This document shows, one piece after another, positions 17,240-26,614 of a stretch of DNA of 64,000 nt. The stretch is from NCBI GenBank assembly GCA_022824185.1, contig JAJEAU010000010.1, forward strand, positions 1 to 64,000. Reading direction: 5' to 3'. The position numbers were made by a program, and so were the translations under genes. The notes beneath the pieces were generated by a model. The model worked only from the letters and a program-made list of their open reading frames with translations, was not told the DNA's origin and ran no database searches. The DNA comes from Dehalococcoidia bacterium. Its GTDB lineage: Bacteria; Chloroflexota; Dehalococcoidia; Lucifugimonadales; Lucifugimonadaceae. How positions within the stretch are numbered: position 1 is the stretch's first letter; each line of letters begins with the position of its first letter.

Positions 17240-18451
17240 ATGGCAACAACGAGCACACGTTTCAGTTACGAGGGTCTCTTCTCGGAGAGATCGGAAGATA
17301 CGCCGATCAACAAGGTCGATCACGCTGAGTACGACTTTGCGGTGGCGTATCCAGCCCCTGAGACCTCGCCGATGGACGGGCTGATATCGGCATTGCAGAC
17401 GGCGATGGACTCTCGAGGGGACGAGATTGCCCGTCATATGGCCTACTACCCGCAACCCGCCGGTTCGCCGGAACTCAGGGAGTTCGTGGCGTGGAAGTTG
17501 GAGTATGACCGCGGGTTCAGTGTGGATGTGGACGACATATTGCTGACGAATGGATCGGGCGAGTCGATCGGCTTGGCGATCCAGGCGTTGACGAACCCGG
17601 GTGACACCGCGATCACGGAGCATTTCGTATACAGCGGTACGTTGGGGCAGCTGCAGAAGTTCGGAAACACGGTGTACGGGAGCGAGACGGATGAGTTGGG
17701 TCTGGTGCCCGACGCGCTCGACGAACTGATCGGCAAACTCGACGGCAAGGGCAAGAAGCCGAAGATGATCTACACCATCGCCGAGCATCAGAATCCGATG
17801 GGGCCGACTCTGCCGGAAGGACGTCGGCGAGAGATTCTGGAGATCGCGCACAAGCATGGCGTGCCGATACTTGAGGACGAGTGCTACGTCGATCTACGTT
17901 TCGAGGGCGAAGTTCAGCCTGCTTTCAGGACGATGGACGATTCGGGGATCGTGATCCACGTCGCTTCGTTCTCAAAGTTGCTTGCGCCGGGTTTGCGGTT
18001 GGGCTACATCACAGCAGCACCCGAGGTTCTGCGGCGTGCGGCCAGTTGCAAGATTGGATCGGGCCCCAACCAGTTCGCGGCGTATGCGATCGAAGGATTC
18101 TTGCGGACGAGCCTGGATGAGCATCGCGCTCGTTTCAATCCGCTGCTCAAGCAGAAGCGAGACGCGATGGATGAGTCGTTGAACGACAACTTCTCTGATA
18201 TCGGAGCGAAGTGGTCGCATCCGGAAGGCGGTTGCTACACGTGGCTGACGATGCCGGAAGGGACTGACATCACGGCTCCGCGAGACGAGATCTTTGCGGA
18301 AGGCGTCGGTTACAACGGCGGCGTCGGGTTTGCTCCGAATGGCGACGGTCAGAACTGCGCTCGGTTGTGTTTCGCGTTTGAGACGCCGGAGAAGTGCTAC
18401 GACGGGATTGGCGCGTTGGCGAAGGCGTTTAAGAAGCGCGGGTTGATGTAG
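17240..18451 (+). CDS. PLP-dependent aminotransferase, class I/II (MocR/2-aminoadipate type)
   Basis: A 403-aa fold-type I aminotransferase. The PLP lysine is at about residue 246 in VASFSKLLAPGLRLGY. Other landmarks are the QNPMG cofactor-pocket motif at about 184-188 and LEDECYVDLRF. The resemblance is to the 2-aminoadipate/valine-pyruvate group related to MocR regulators, but no winged-helix domain is present. The ATG at 17240 has GGAG upstream; a frame 39 nt longer exists. Its stop is 2 nt from that of the convergent HerA-like gene. Confidence 0.88.
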   Translation: MATTSTRFSYEGLFSERSEDTPINKVDHAEYDFAVAYPAPETSPMDGLISALQTAMDSRGDEIARHMAYYPQPAGSPELREFVAWKLEYDRGFSVDVDDILLTNGSGESIGLAIQALTNPGDTAITEHFVYSGTLGQLQKFGNTVYGSETDELGLVPDALDELIGKLDGKGKKPKMIYTIAEHQNPMGPTLPEGRRREILEIAHKHGVPILEDECYVDLRFEGEVQPAFRTMDDSGIVIHVASFSKLLAPGLRLGYITAAPEVLRRAASCKIGSGPNQFAAYAIEGFLRTSLDEHRARFNPLLKQKRDAMDESLNDNFSDIGAKWSHPEGGCYTWLTMPEGTDITAPRDEIFAEGVGYNGGVGFAPNGDGQNCARLCFAFETPEKCYDGIGALAKAFKKRGLM

Positions 18452-18453
18452 GG

Positions 18454-20220
18454 TCAGCGCGGGAAGCCGTTATCCCTCTTGAATTCGTCAAAGTCTGTGT
18501 ATACAGACAGAAAAATCGGGGCACCCGTGAAGGACAAAGGCGACACTGGTCCGGTCAACATGAATGGATATTGAGAAGGTTGGATCGCCTGGGGGTCGAC
18601 AAATGACCTGTAAAGGTCCAATGCGTCTGGGTCGCCTATTGTTTCTCGAAGTCTTGCGCGTTCAGTACCAGACGTGAGGCCATAACCGAAACACCTGACC
18701 CTAAGTTGTCGGTAAATTCCGTCGCGCAACGATCCAATTTCTTGTGTTATAAACGTCCAACCTACACCGTACTTCCTAGTTGAACGTACGTATTCAACTA
18801 ACCTGTCAGCGAGCGCTCGTGACTCTTCGTCCTCCGGGTTAGCGGCTGCGAATCGTTGAGCTTCGTCAAAAACCACCATCGTATTAAGGTTTTGGTCTGA
18901 ACCGTACCTTTCTTCTGCGATCCGATTTATGGTGCTACAAATTTCCCTGATAAGCCGCGCTTTTATCTGCGTTGTTTCAAGTACTGCGCCTGGAGACTCC
19001 GAATCCGAATCAGACGCGCCTCCTCGATTTGAAACGTCGATGATAATCATAGGCCGTTGTTCTGCATCGGTGCCCAAGAGCCTCCGCAGTACGCCTTCCA
19101 TTGACTGACGCGTACCGCCATCAAGGTTAGTTCTGGTGAATAAAGAGTGCAGTGGCTTCAACATTTCTAGCGCCATCGAGAACTCGTGGTCTCCAGCCAG
19201 CATCGATCTAACTATGCTCGATACACGATCTCGGCCGTCGCGTTGCACATAGATGCGTCCAATGATCGACGCGTCGTTATTGAGTGTTGTTAGTACCCGT
19301 CGAAGAAGAGTCTCGGCATCAATTTCGGTCCAATCTGGTTCATTCTGGACGATCCGCGTCAACTCCGCAGCCGCCGATTCTTGGTTATTGGCACCTCGGA
19401 TTGTAAAGAGATCGCGCAAAAAGCGTGTTTTGCTCAGTAGTTCGATTAACAAAGGTGCGTTTTTGCGAAGCTGCAAATTGGTCGAGACCGAGAAGATTTC
19501 AACATGCCGACCGATATCCCTTGACCAATCGTGGAGAGAAAATGGGATTCCGGATCCTGAAGTAAATTGGCCTTGTGGGTCGATAATCAGGATTCCAAGT
19601 TGCAGATGACGGGCATAAGCTGCTAATAAATATGTCGCAAACACTGATTTACCGCTGCCGGTCATTCCGAAAATGCCAACATGGTACGCTTCCCCAGCAC
19701 CGCCTTCGGCAGGTGATCCGTAGTGTCTTAGTGTTAACGGTAGCCTCACCCCGTCCATGCCATAGGCGAAACCTAACTTGACGATCTCGGTCTGATGTCG
19801 TCTCAGCAGGTTCGAAAGAAAGTGATCATCAATCCGAGATACACGACCACCAGTCGTCGGTGACATGGACAATGAACCACCGCTCTCTTCGGGCGGATCG
19901 CCTAGTGATGGATCTTCGGCTTCGGTAAGATAGACTGCCTGCACAGAAACATCGGCAGTTCTGACATCCCCGACTCCACTGAGGTGTGGCAAGCTGCCGT
20001 GGCGTTTTAGCACCCCTCTCATGTTCGCATCCTCGTGCCACCGGTTGGAGGTTTTGATTTCGGTAACGGTTCCCAAGGCAATCAGATAACGATCCTCTAA
20101 TTGATGGCCCAATGAGACCAATTGACCTCTGAGAGGAAATTCAGTGGCTTCTTCGGTTATGTCGACTGTCACTTTCGATGTAGTACTCGGCGAGCCGACT
20201 AATCCAATTTCATCGATCAT
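18454..20220 (-). CDS. herA: HerA-like FtsK/HerA-family ATPase of a NurA/DUF4338 cassette
   Basis: A 588-aa ATPase. An N-terminal beta-rich HAS-barrel-like region (residues about 1-110) precedes the RecA/FtsK-type core. Walker A is GMTGSGKS at 185-192, the DPQGQF loop is at 214-219, and Walker B is FDEAQRF at 451-457. A sensor/arginine segment (VRSTRKYGVGWTFITQ) is at 478-493. Known HerA proteins are hexameric DNA translocases that partner NurA nuclease. The start overlaps the NurA stop by one base (TAATG), so translation is coupled. Codon usage looks more AT-rich than in flanking genes, suggesting transfer. Confidence 0.92.
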   Translation of the reverse strand: MIDEIGLVGSPSTTSKVTVDITEEATEFPLRGQLVSLGHQLEDRYLIALGTVTEIKTSNRWHEDANMRGVLKRHGSLPHLSGVGDVRTADVSVQAVYLTEAEDPSLGDPPEESGGSLSMSPTTGGRVSRIDDHFLSNLLRRHQTEIVKLGFAYGMDGVRLPLTLRHYGSPAEGGAGEAYHVGIFGMTGSGKSVFATYLLAAYARHLQLGILIIDPQGQFTSGSGIPFSLHDWSRDIGRHVEIFSVSTNLQLRKNAPLLIELLSKTRFLRDLFTIRGANNQESAAAELTRIVQNEPDWTEIDAETLLRRVLTTLNNDASIIGRIYVQRDGRDRVSSIVRSMLAGDHEFSMALEMLKPLHSLFTRTNLDGGTRQSMEGVLRRLLGTDAEQRPMIIIDVSNRGGASDSDSESPGAVLETTQIKARLIREICSTINRIAEERYGSDQNLNTMVVFDEAQRFAAANPEDEESRALADRLVEYVRSTRKYGVGWTFITQEIGSLRDGIYRQLRVRCFGYGLTSGTERARLRETIGDPDALDLYRSFVDPQAIQPSQYPFMLTGPVSPLSFTGAPIFLSVYTDFDEFKRDNGFPR

Positions 20221-21338
20221 TAAACGCCCTCCGTGCGATAAGAACGAACCAACGTTTCAGAAATCTCCGCGCGCCCAATATTACTGAGTCCTAGTTGAAC
20301 AGCCGTCTGCAATGCGTTAATTCCTAGACCTACAGATTTGGCCATGACGTCAGCTAGGTACTGTGGGTAAGGTTCACGTACGAATGGCCCTGTGATTTGT
20401 TCACTGAGTGTAGAGCAAAGCAAATCCAAGTCGATGTCGCGTTGGCCGGGTTTAAACTCCAACCTGAATGCGGGCGAAAGAGAAGTGGGTTTGAAATATG
20501 TAAACATCAAATCGCGCCGTTTCAAAGGAACGATTGCCTGCGAAAACGCTTCTTCGATATCCTTGTCCGAATCTGAACCCGCGCTAAAATGTAAGGATCC
20601 CCAAGGGTCGTCAGGTACCCGTTCGGGCACCAACAACTCTCCCGGCTCCAAAACTAAACCCATCAAGTATTTGTCGTCTGCTGGCAAGGTTATACCCAGT
20701 CGCGACGACAAGCGGGAAGAGATTGTTTGTGACGAGTCGAATTTAGGCATTGCTACCACGTTTACATCCGAACACACGTTTCCCAATCCGTCGACGGTTT
20801 CTAGTCGTTCCCAAACACGACGAGCTTCCCTCCTGATCTCCTGAGATTGCGAACTAAGTGCCGAATTCAACTGGATAACCAGGGTCAAATGTGAACCATC
20901 GAGCACTCTAAACCTGTGAGGAGCGTTCTCTAGTATGGCTATCTCACATGCTACCATCACCCCCCTTGCCAATCGATCAGCGTCAACATCGTGTCTCGCA
21001 ACCTTGGTCCACCACTCGTATTGAGTCGAATCCCATATCGTGGTGGTTGGACCCAATCCTTCAACGCCCACAGCGACGACTTGGGATAGATCCACTGCGG
21101 AAGTCCGCTCAACCACATAGCCACCATCCACGCCGGCCATAGATTCAGGTTCGGTCTCCTGGAAACTTCGGATTAGGCCGAGATCAATTAATTCTTGTCT
21201 CAAGTCATCTCTTGAATCGAGAATCGGCACGAGTAGCTCAACGACCTCGTCAACGACTGTGTCGGCGCCTTCAAGCAAATCCTTCAACAGGTCTTCAGGC
21301 AACCGCGCGTAGCCTTCAAGGTTTTCACCAAGTACCAT
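20220..21338 (-). CDS. nurA: NurA-domain nuclease
   Basis: A 372-aa NurA-family protein, expected to be a 5'-3' exo- and endonuclease that cuts DNA fed through HerA. Metal-binding acidic sites are visible: D71 in AGVDGGYVV, and the aspartate of RVLDGSHLTLVIQL. A later RLEFKPGQRDIDL strand resembles the conserved C-terminal NurA block. I chose the ATG at 21338 because it overlaps the stop of the DUF4338 gene by one base (TGATG). An upstream start at 21380 would overlap that gene by 43 bp. The partner HerA follows with another 1-nt overlap. Confidence 0.88.
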   Translation of the reverse strand: MVLGENLEGYARLPEDLLKDLLEGADTVVDEVVELLVPILDSRDDLRQELIDLGLIRSFQETEPESMAGVDGGYVVERTSAVDLSQVVAVGVEGLGPTTTIWDSTQYEWWTKVARHDVDADRLARGVMVACEIAILENAPHRFRVLDGSHLTLVIQLNSALSSQSQEIRREARRVWERLETVDGLGNVCSDVNVVAMPKFDSSQTISSRLSSRLGITLPADDKYLMGLVLEPGELLVPERVPDDPWGSLHFSAGSDSDKDIEEAFSQAIVPLKRRDLMFTYFKPTSLSPAFRLEFKPGQRDIDLDLLCSTLSEQITGPFVREPYPQYLADVMAKSVGLGINALQTAVQLGLSNIGRAEISETLVRSYRTEGV

Positions 21339-22576
21339 CAGATCGACCCAAGCACGTATTCGCGTTTTGGTTTGCCCCAAAGCAGATAAGAATCCGGTTC
21401 GAATTTTTTGTATGATTCATTTCGTTTCGCCCGAGGCAACAGCCATCTATTCCTGAATTTTGAGAATAATTCATCACTGTCTTGAGATAAATGTTCGAGA
21501 TCATCCTCATCCCCTCGCAGGAATCGACGAGTGTTGTGCGCCAACGGGACTACGTAGACCTGCCGGTGCACGCCGTGATACTGAAATCTCGATGGAAGTT
21601 CCAATTTCTTTAACGACTTTCGAATGACTTCTCTCCGACTGCGAAAACCAACCCCCCACTTACTGTTTTTCGCTGTCGGGTCACAATGTTCCGTGGCGAA
21701 GTCGAACAGTTCTTGGTACAGTCCGTTTGCAAAGTGGAATTCACCCGACCCTGCCGTATATCCGACAGGTTTGTAAAGTAACCGATTTTTGAACACAATT
21801 CGGTTATAAACAGATGAACGGCCCAAAGCCGATGTTGTTGTGATCATCGCAACTCGGGCATCACCTTTTAATCCGCTGATCAACGCGGCCCGTTCGCGAT
21901 ATTTGCGCTCGAAAGATCGTCTTACATCCGAACTAGCCGCCAACATCGCCACAAGCTTTCCGCACAACAGTGAAGAGTAGGGCGGCACGGAGCCGAGAAC
22001 GTATGCATCGAGTACATGGCGTAGGCGATTTCGCCGTTGACCAGCGTCCCAACTCACCCAGCGATCCCGTACCCCTAGACCGAAAACAGGATCACCGAGG
22101 CCGATTATCCCGATGAGTTTGTCGTTTTGCCGGTCTAGCACCAAAAATCTGATGCGTCTACCATACCCGGACGACACCGGTATGCTCCAATGGAGAGACA
22201 CATAGCGAAATAATTCTGCGTCTCGGGAATTTGGCATAACCTCTACCAGATATGGTTCTACTTGGTCGGGTTTTACCTCTGAGCCTGCGGCTATCCGTTT
22301 GATCAAAAATGGCTCTTTTGGTCGGAGACGATCCCCCCGCTCGATTTTATGCCGTACGGCCGCGAGGTGTAAATCACGCAACGAAGCTTTGTTCGTTGGA
22401 TCTGGAGGGACGATTCCATCTCTTTCAACGGTGAAACCTTGGTTAATCAAAGATGAAATGACCTTGTCTCGCAACTCTGAAATCGAGGATTCCTGGTCCG
22501 ATTCGGGCGATAGCCGCATCAAGAGCCCCTTGGTGATGACCTGGGAGTTACATGTCGATTTCGGAACTGTCGTCAC
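21338..22576 (-). CDS. DUF4338 (DruA-like) protein
   Basis: A 412-aa protein whose middle matches the DUF4338/DruA pattern: GYGRRIRFLVLDRQNDKLIG, then GLGVRDRWVSWDAGQRRNRL, then the long helix SLLCGKLVAMLAASSDVRRSFERKYRER. The C-terminus is basic and aromatic. DruA is a component of the Druantia type I anti-phage system; its activity is unsettled. The GTG start has AGGA 5 nt upstream. The gene is first in a three-gene coupled unit with NurA and HerA and lies 72 bp downstream of fbp. No druB-E homologues are present. Confidence 0.85.
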   Translation of the reverse strand: MTTVPKSTCNSQVITKGLLMRLSPESDQESSISELRDKVISSLINQGFTVERDGIVPPDPTNKASLRDLHLAAVRHKIERGDRLRPKEPFLIKRIAAGSEVKPDQVEPYLVEVMPNSRDAELFRYVSLHWSIPVSSGYGRRIRFLVLDRQNDKLIGIIGLGDPVFGLGVRDRWVSWDAGQRRNRLRHVLDAYVLGSVPPYSSLLCGKLVAMLAASSDVRRSFERKYRERAALISGLKGDARVAMITTTSALGRSSVYNRIVFKNRLLYKPVGYTAGSGEFHFANGLYQELFDFATEHCDPTAKNSKWGVGFRSRREVIRKSLKKLELPSRFQYHGVHRQVYVVPLAHNTRRFLRGDEDDLEHLSQDSDELFSKFRNRWLLPRAKRNESYKKFEPDSYLLWGKPKREYVLGSI

Positions 22577-22648
22577 TTGATCCTGCGTCGCGGAGCATTG
22601 CTGAACAGTCAGGGCGCATGTGAGGATGGCGTTCCCGACTCTCGAATC

Positions 22649-23635
22649 CTAATTGTTAACAGAGTGGAAACCCTTAAGTAAGGCGACTTCATCGGCGTTG
22701 CCGATGTACATCGGGGTGCGGTGATGGAGTTGGGTTGGTTCGATGTCGCGGATGGGGATCGTTCCGTTGGTTGCGGCACCGCCTGCTTGTTCGGCGATGA
22801 AGGCGAGGGGAGCGCACTCGAATAGGAGGCGGAGTTTGCCGTCGGGGCTGCCTTTGTCTCCGGGGTAGGCGTAGATGCCGCCTTTCATGAGGTTTCGGTG
22901 GAAATCGGCGACTAGGGCTCCGATGTAACGACCGGAGTAGCCTTCGGCTTTGACGTGTTCTACCCAGTCGAGGTCGGGGTCGTTCCACTTGCCGGAATTG
23001 CCTTCGTTTGCGGAGTAGACGTGGGATGAGCCGTGGGATCGGACGTTTTCTTCGGTGAGAAGGTAATCGCCGAGTGTCGGATCTAGGGTGAAGAAGTGGA
23101 CTCCGTTGCCAGAGGTGTAGGCGAAGATGGTGGATGAGCCGTAGAGGACGTATCCGGCGGCTAGCATGTCGGTACCGGGTCGGAGGATGTCCACGTCGCC
23201 TGCCCGGACTCCTTCGCTTAGGCGCCGGTAAATGCCGAAGATGGTGCCGATCGGGGCGGCGACGTCGATGTTGCTGGAGCCGTCGACGGGGTCGTATACG
23301 ACGACGTATTCGCCCGTTGTGGCTGCAACTCCGCAATCGATGAGGCCGGCGTTTTCTTCGGAGCTCATGGCGCAGACGAGGCCGGTTGACAAGAGGGCTT
23401 CGGCGACTACGTTGTCACCGATTACGTCGAGTTTCTGCTGCTCGTCGCCGGTGACGTTGGCTGCGCCCGCGGAGCCGAAGATGTCACGGAGTGCGGCGCG
23501 GTTGATCTCGGATGAGATGAATTTTCCGGCTGATCCGATTGCGTTCAGAAGGATCGCCAGATCTGTTGAGTTCGCAAACTCGTCGTTGGAGTTTTCGATT
23601 GCGAATTGGAAGAGGTTGGGTGGTGACACGGGCAT
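22649..23635 (-). CDS. fbp: class I fructose-1,6-bisphosphatase
   Basis: This gluconeogenic phosphatase hydrolyses fructose 1,6-bisphosphate. The protein is 328 aa, normal for class I. Metal and substrate sites are visible: SSEEN at 91-95, YDPVDGSSNIDV at 114-125, the EGNSGKWNDP loop and YPGDKGSPDGKLRLLFECAPLAFI split around the substrate pocket. It is divergent from the aldolase gene at 23796, with 160 bp between them. The two genes form a natural gluconeogenic pair. Confidence 0.97.
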   Translation of the reverse strand: MPVSPPNLFQFAIENSNDEFANSTDLAILLNAIGSAGKFISSEINRAALRDIFGSAGAANVTGDEQQKLDVIGDNVVAEALLSTGLVCAMSSEENAGLIDCGVAATTGEYVVVYDPVDGSSNIDVAAPIGTIFGIYRRLSEGVRAGDVDILRPGTDMLAAGYVLYGSSTIFAYTSGNGVHFFTLDPTLGDYLLTEENVRSHGSSHVYSANEGNSGKWNDPDLDWVEHVKAEGYSGRYIGALVADFHRNLMKGGIYAYPGDKGSPDGKLRLLFECAPLAFIAEQAGGAATNGTIPIRDIEPTQLHHRTPMYIGNADEVALLKGFHSVNN

Positions 23636-23795
23636 GGTGGTCGTCTCGCTTTGTTTGCCTAGCTCCTATTCGTTACTGTATGCGAATCTCCGGGATTCTG
23701 CGCGGTCAAGAAGGGAGTCGATATGGGTTAGATGTCGCGACAATGCCGTATCATTTCATCAGATGTTAAGAGCCTGATCGGGAGGATTCAGAACG

Positions 23796-24800
23796 ATGGG
23801 TAATGAGCTTCACTCGATTGCGAAAGCGATGGTTGCACGGGGTAAAGGGATTCTCGCAGCCGATGAATCGACGGGGACGATAGGGAGGCGTTTGGCTTCG
23901 ATCAATGTCGCCAACGAGGAGCCCAACCGTAGGGCATGGCGGCAGTTGCTATTCACGACGGAGGGATACGGGAAATACATCAGCGGGGTCATCCTTTACG
24001 ACGAGACGCTGCGACAGTCTTCAGATGAGGAGATACCGTTCGTAGAGTTGCTGAAGAAGGAAGGTGTGATTCCGGGGATCAAGGTTGATAAGTCGACCAA
24101 TCCTCTGGCCGGTGCGCCTGGTGAGGTGACGACTGATGGTTTGGACGGGTTGCGTGAACGGTTGAACGAGTATTACGAACTCGGTGCTCGGTTCACGAAA
24201 TGGCGGGCAGTGATCACGATTGGCGATCACATCCCGTCGGATTACTGCATCAATGTGAACGCTCACGCGCTTGGTCGCTTTGCCGCGTTGTCGCAAGAGG
24301 CTGGGTTGGTGCCGATTGTCGAACCTGAGGTTTTGATGGATGGCGATCACTCGATCGAGACGTGCGAATGGGTCACCGAGAAGACGTTGGATCGCACGTT
24401 CGAGGAGTTGAAGACGCAGCGTGTCGACCTCGAAGGGATGGTGCTGAAGCCGAACATGGTTCTGAGCGGTGCGGATGCCGAGGATCGCGCTGATGCAGAT
24501 GAGGTGGCAAGGGCGACGGTTGGTTGCTTTAGTCGGAGCATTCCGGCGGCGGTTCCGGGCATCGCGTTCTTGTCTGGAGGTCAGGGAGATGAAGAGGCGA
24601 CGGTGAACCTGGATGCGATCAACAAGTTGGCGACATCGGAAGGTGCTCCTTGGGAGTTGACGTTCTCCTATGGTCGGGGACTGCAGGCGACTCCGTTGCA
24701 GACCTGGGGTGGCGATCCTGCCAAAGTGCCCGCGGCGCAAGCGGCGTTTTTGGAGCGTTCGATTGCGACTGCGGCGGCTCGCGAAGGCAAATACGTCTAG
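23796..24800 (+). CDS. fba: class I fructose-bisphosphate aldolase
   Basis: A 334-aa class I (Schiff-base) aldolase that cleaves or forms fructose 1,6-bisphosphate. The signature start KGILAADESTGTIGRR is at 17-32. Active-site lysines are in FTKWRAV (K135) and EGMVLKPNMVLSG (Schiff-base K218), and the C-terminal ALQ-type substrate loop appears as SYGRGLQ. A GGGAGG ribosome binding site precedes the ATG by 9 nt. The M20 amidohydrolase gene begins 2 nt downstream. Confidence 0.97.
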   Translation: MGNELHSIAKAMVARGKGILAADESTGTIGRRLASINVANEEPNRRAWRQLLFTTEGYGKYISGVILYDETLRQSSDEEIPFVELLKKEGVIPGIKVDKSTNPLAGAPGEVTTDGLDGLRERLNEYYELGARFTKWRAVITIGDHIPSDYCINVNAHALGRFAALSQEAGLVPIVEPEVLMDGDHSIETCEWVTEKTLDRTFEELKTQRVDLEGMVLKPNMVLSGADAEDRADADEVARATVGCFSRSIPAAVPGIAFLSGGQGDEEATVNLDAINKLATSEGAPWELTFSYGRGLQATPLQTWGGDPAKVPAAQAAFLERSIATAAAREGKYV

Positions 24801-24802
24801 GC

Positions 24803-25972
24803 GTGGCCGATCGAGTTTCAGAGCTTGTTGCGGCTCGTGGCAGCGAGATTATTGCCACGCGTCGGCATCTTCATGCGCGTCCTGAGACGGGTTACGTAGA
24901 GCACGACACGTCGGCATACATCGCGGACAGGTTGCGAGCAGCAGGGTTGGAGGTCCACACTGGCATCGCCGAAACCGGCATCGTTGCGATTTTGAGGGGT
25001 GGGAAGTCTGGTCGCCGTCTGGCTATTCGGGCCGACATCGACGGCTTGCCAATCGACGAATTGACTGGTTTGGATTTCGCGTCGAAAAATGGAGTGATGC
25101 ATGCGTGCGGTCACGACGGGCACATCACAATGGCATTGACCGCCGCGGAGGTTTTGGCTTCGATCTCAGATGAGATTGCCGGGGAAGTGGTCTTCATCTT
25201 CCAACCGGCCGAAGAACTCTGCAATGGCGCCGAGGCGATGATCGATGCTGGTGCGATGGAGTTGATCGATGCCGATGTTGTGGTCGGGACGCATCTTTGG
25301 AATCAAACACCGGTAGGGTATGTCGGTGTCAATCAATCGACCGTTTTTGCGGGTGCGGACCTGTTTGAAATCACGGTGAAGGGTCACGGCGGTCATGGCG
25401 CCATGCCGCATCTTACGGTTGACCCTGTCGTTGTCGCGGCGAACATCATCAACGCTTGCCAGACGGTCGTCGCGAGGGAGATTTCGCCTCAGGAGATGGG
25501 CGTTGTGACGTTTGGGAGCGTGCAGGGCGGTTCGGCGGGAAATGTGATCGCGGATGAGGTGAGGCTGAATGGGACGATCAGGTCGTACAACGCTGAGACG
25601 CATGAGGCGATTCGTAGGGCATTGAAAAGGGTCACGTCGGGGGTTGCCGAATCGTTGAGGGCGACGACGACTTACACGCATCTTGCTGGAACACCGCCAG
25701 TGATAAACAATCCGGAAGTTGCCAACTGGGTTACGGGTTTAGCGATGCAGGCGGCGGGTGAGGATTCTGTCGGGGAGTTGGAGCCGATATCGGTTGGCGA
25801 TGATATGGCTGAGTTCCTGAACCGGATTCCGGGAGTGTATTTCATTCTCGGCGCATCGAAGGACGGCACGGAAGGGCATCACAACGCCAAGTTTGATTTC
25901 GACGAGGCGTGTCTGCCGATTGGGACGGAGGTGTTTGTGAGGGCGGCTTTGGATATTGAGGGGATGCCTTAA
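24803..25972 (+). CDS. M20 family amidohydrolase (hippurate/IAA-amino acid hydrolase type)
   Basis: A 389-aa metallopeptidase-like enzyme that would remove acyl groups from N-acyl amino acids. Metal ligands are in HACGHDGH (100-107) and FQPAEEL, with a later H in LWNQTPVGY and a terminal EGHHNAKFDFDE. The GTG at 24803 starts 2 nt after the aldolase stop and gives the family start (RRHLHARPETGYVE). A longer frame to 24650 would lie inside the aldolase gene and is rejected. It is probably co-transcribed with fba. Confidence 0.92.
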   Translation: MADRVSELVAARGSEIIATRRHLHARPETGYVEHDTSAYIADRLRAAGLEVHTGIAETGIVAILRGGKSGRRLAIRADIDGLPIDELTGLDFASKNGVMHACGHDGHITMALTAAEVLASISDEIAGEVVFIFQPAEELCNGAEAMIDAGAMELIDADVVVGTHLWNQTPVGYVGVNQSTVFAGADLFEITVKGHGGHGAMPHLTVDPVVVAANIINACQTVVAREISPQEMGVVTFGSVQGGSAGNVIADEVRLNGTIRSYNAETHEAIRRALKRVTSGVAESLRATTTYTHLAGTPPVINNPEVANWVTGLAMQAAGEDSVGELEPISVGDDMAEFLNRIPGVYFILGASKDGTEGHHNAKFDFDEACLPIGTEVFVRAALDIEGMP

Positions 25973-26069
25973 TCCCAAAAACCTCCGGCGACTACGAGAA
26001 AGAGACTCAAAACCCACCTTTGTGCCCGTTGAATAGAATGGGCTAACAAATGGAGAGTTGCCAAAAACA

Positions 26070-26348
26070 ATGATCAGACCAACGAAAGTTAAACCTCTGG
26101 ACGACTACAAGATTTGGGTTGAGTTTGAGGATGGAGCGGGTGGCGAGATTGATCTAAGCGAGTTGGTCGTGAAAGGTGTGTTCAGAAAGTGGTCGGATCG
26201 GGAGTTCTTTGAGGATGTGAAAATCGGTCCTGACCGCGCCATAATTTGGGGCGACGGTGAAGAGATCGACATGTGTGCGGATTGGGCTTATATGGAAGTT
26301 ACGGGCAAGACTTTGGACGAGATTCGACACCAGTTTAGCCATGCCTGA
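26070..26348 (+). CDS. DUF2442 domain protein
   Basis: A 92-aa protein with the DUF2442 pattern: a beta strand YKIWVEFEDGAGGEIDLSEL, then VFRKWSDREFFEDVKIG and AIIWGDGEEIDMCADWAYM. DUF2442 genes are usually next to DUF4160 genes, as here, and a toxin-antitoxin or phage-related role has been suggested but not shown. The ATG at 26070 is preferred over a TTG 12 nt earlier that sits directly on the GGAG. Its 3' end overlaps the next gene by 8 nt. Confidence 0.85.
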   Translation: MIRPTKVKPLDDYKIWVEFEDGAGGEIDLSELVVKGVFRKWSDREFFEDVKIGPDRAIIWGDGEEIDMCADWAYMEVTGKTLDEIRHQFSHA

Positions 26349-26601
26349 ACTTTCGCGGTTTTACGGTATTCGCATCAGCTTACACATCCCGGATCACCCG
26401 CCGCCACATATCCACGCCACGTATGGCGAGTTCGAAGCCACGTTTGATATCGACGCGCTCCAGGATTCTGATGGTTACTTGCCGCGTCGGGCGCGTAGTC
26501 TGGTGATCGAATGGATGTCGATACACCAGACCGAATTGATGATTGCTTGGGATCGGATACAGAACGGGCAATCCGTCGACAAGATCGAACCCTTGCGATA
26601 G
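26341..26601 (+). CDS. DUF4160 domain protein
   Basis: An 86-aa protein matching DUF4160: SRFYGIRISLHIPDHPPPHIHATYG, whose PPHxHA motif is characteristic, followed by PRRARSLVIEWMSIHQTELMIAWDR. It overlaps the DUF2442 gene by 8 nt, so the two are translated together. The pair is widespread in bacteria and mobile. Its function is not established; a toxin-antitoxin-like role is a guess. Confidence 0.88.
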   Translation: MPELSRFYGIRISLHIPDHPPPHIHATYGEFEATFDIDALQDSDGYLPRRARSLVIEWMSIHQTELMIAWDRIQNGQSVDKIEPLR

Positions 26602-26614
26602 TTCCAGACGGAAT

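Noticed and set aside
18454..22576. complete Druantia system
   Set aside because: Only a DruA-like protein is present; the large helicase DruE and DruB-D are absent, and HerA/NurA are not Druantia parts.
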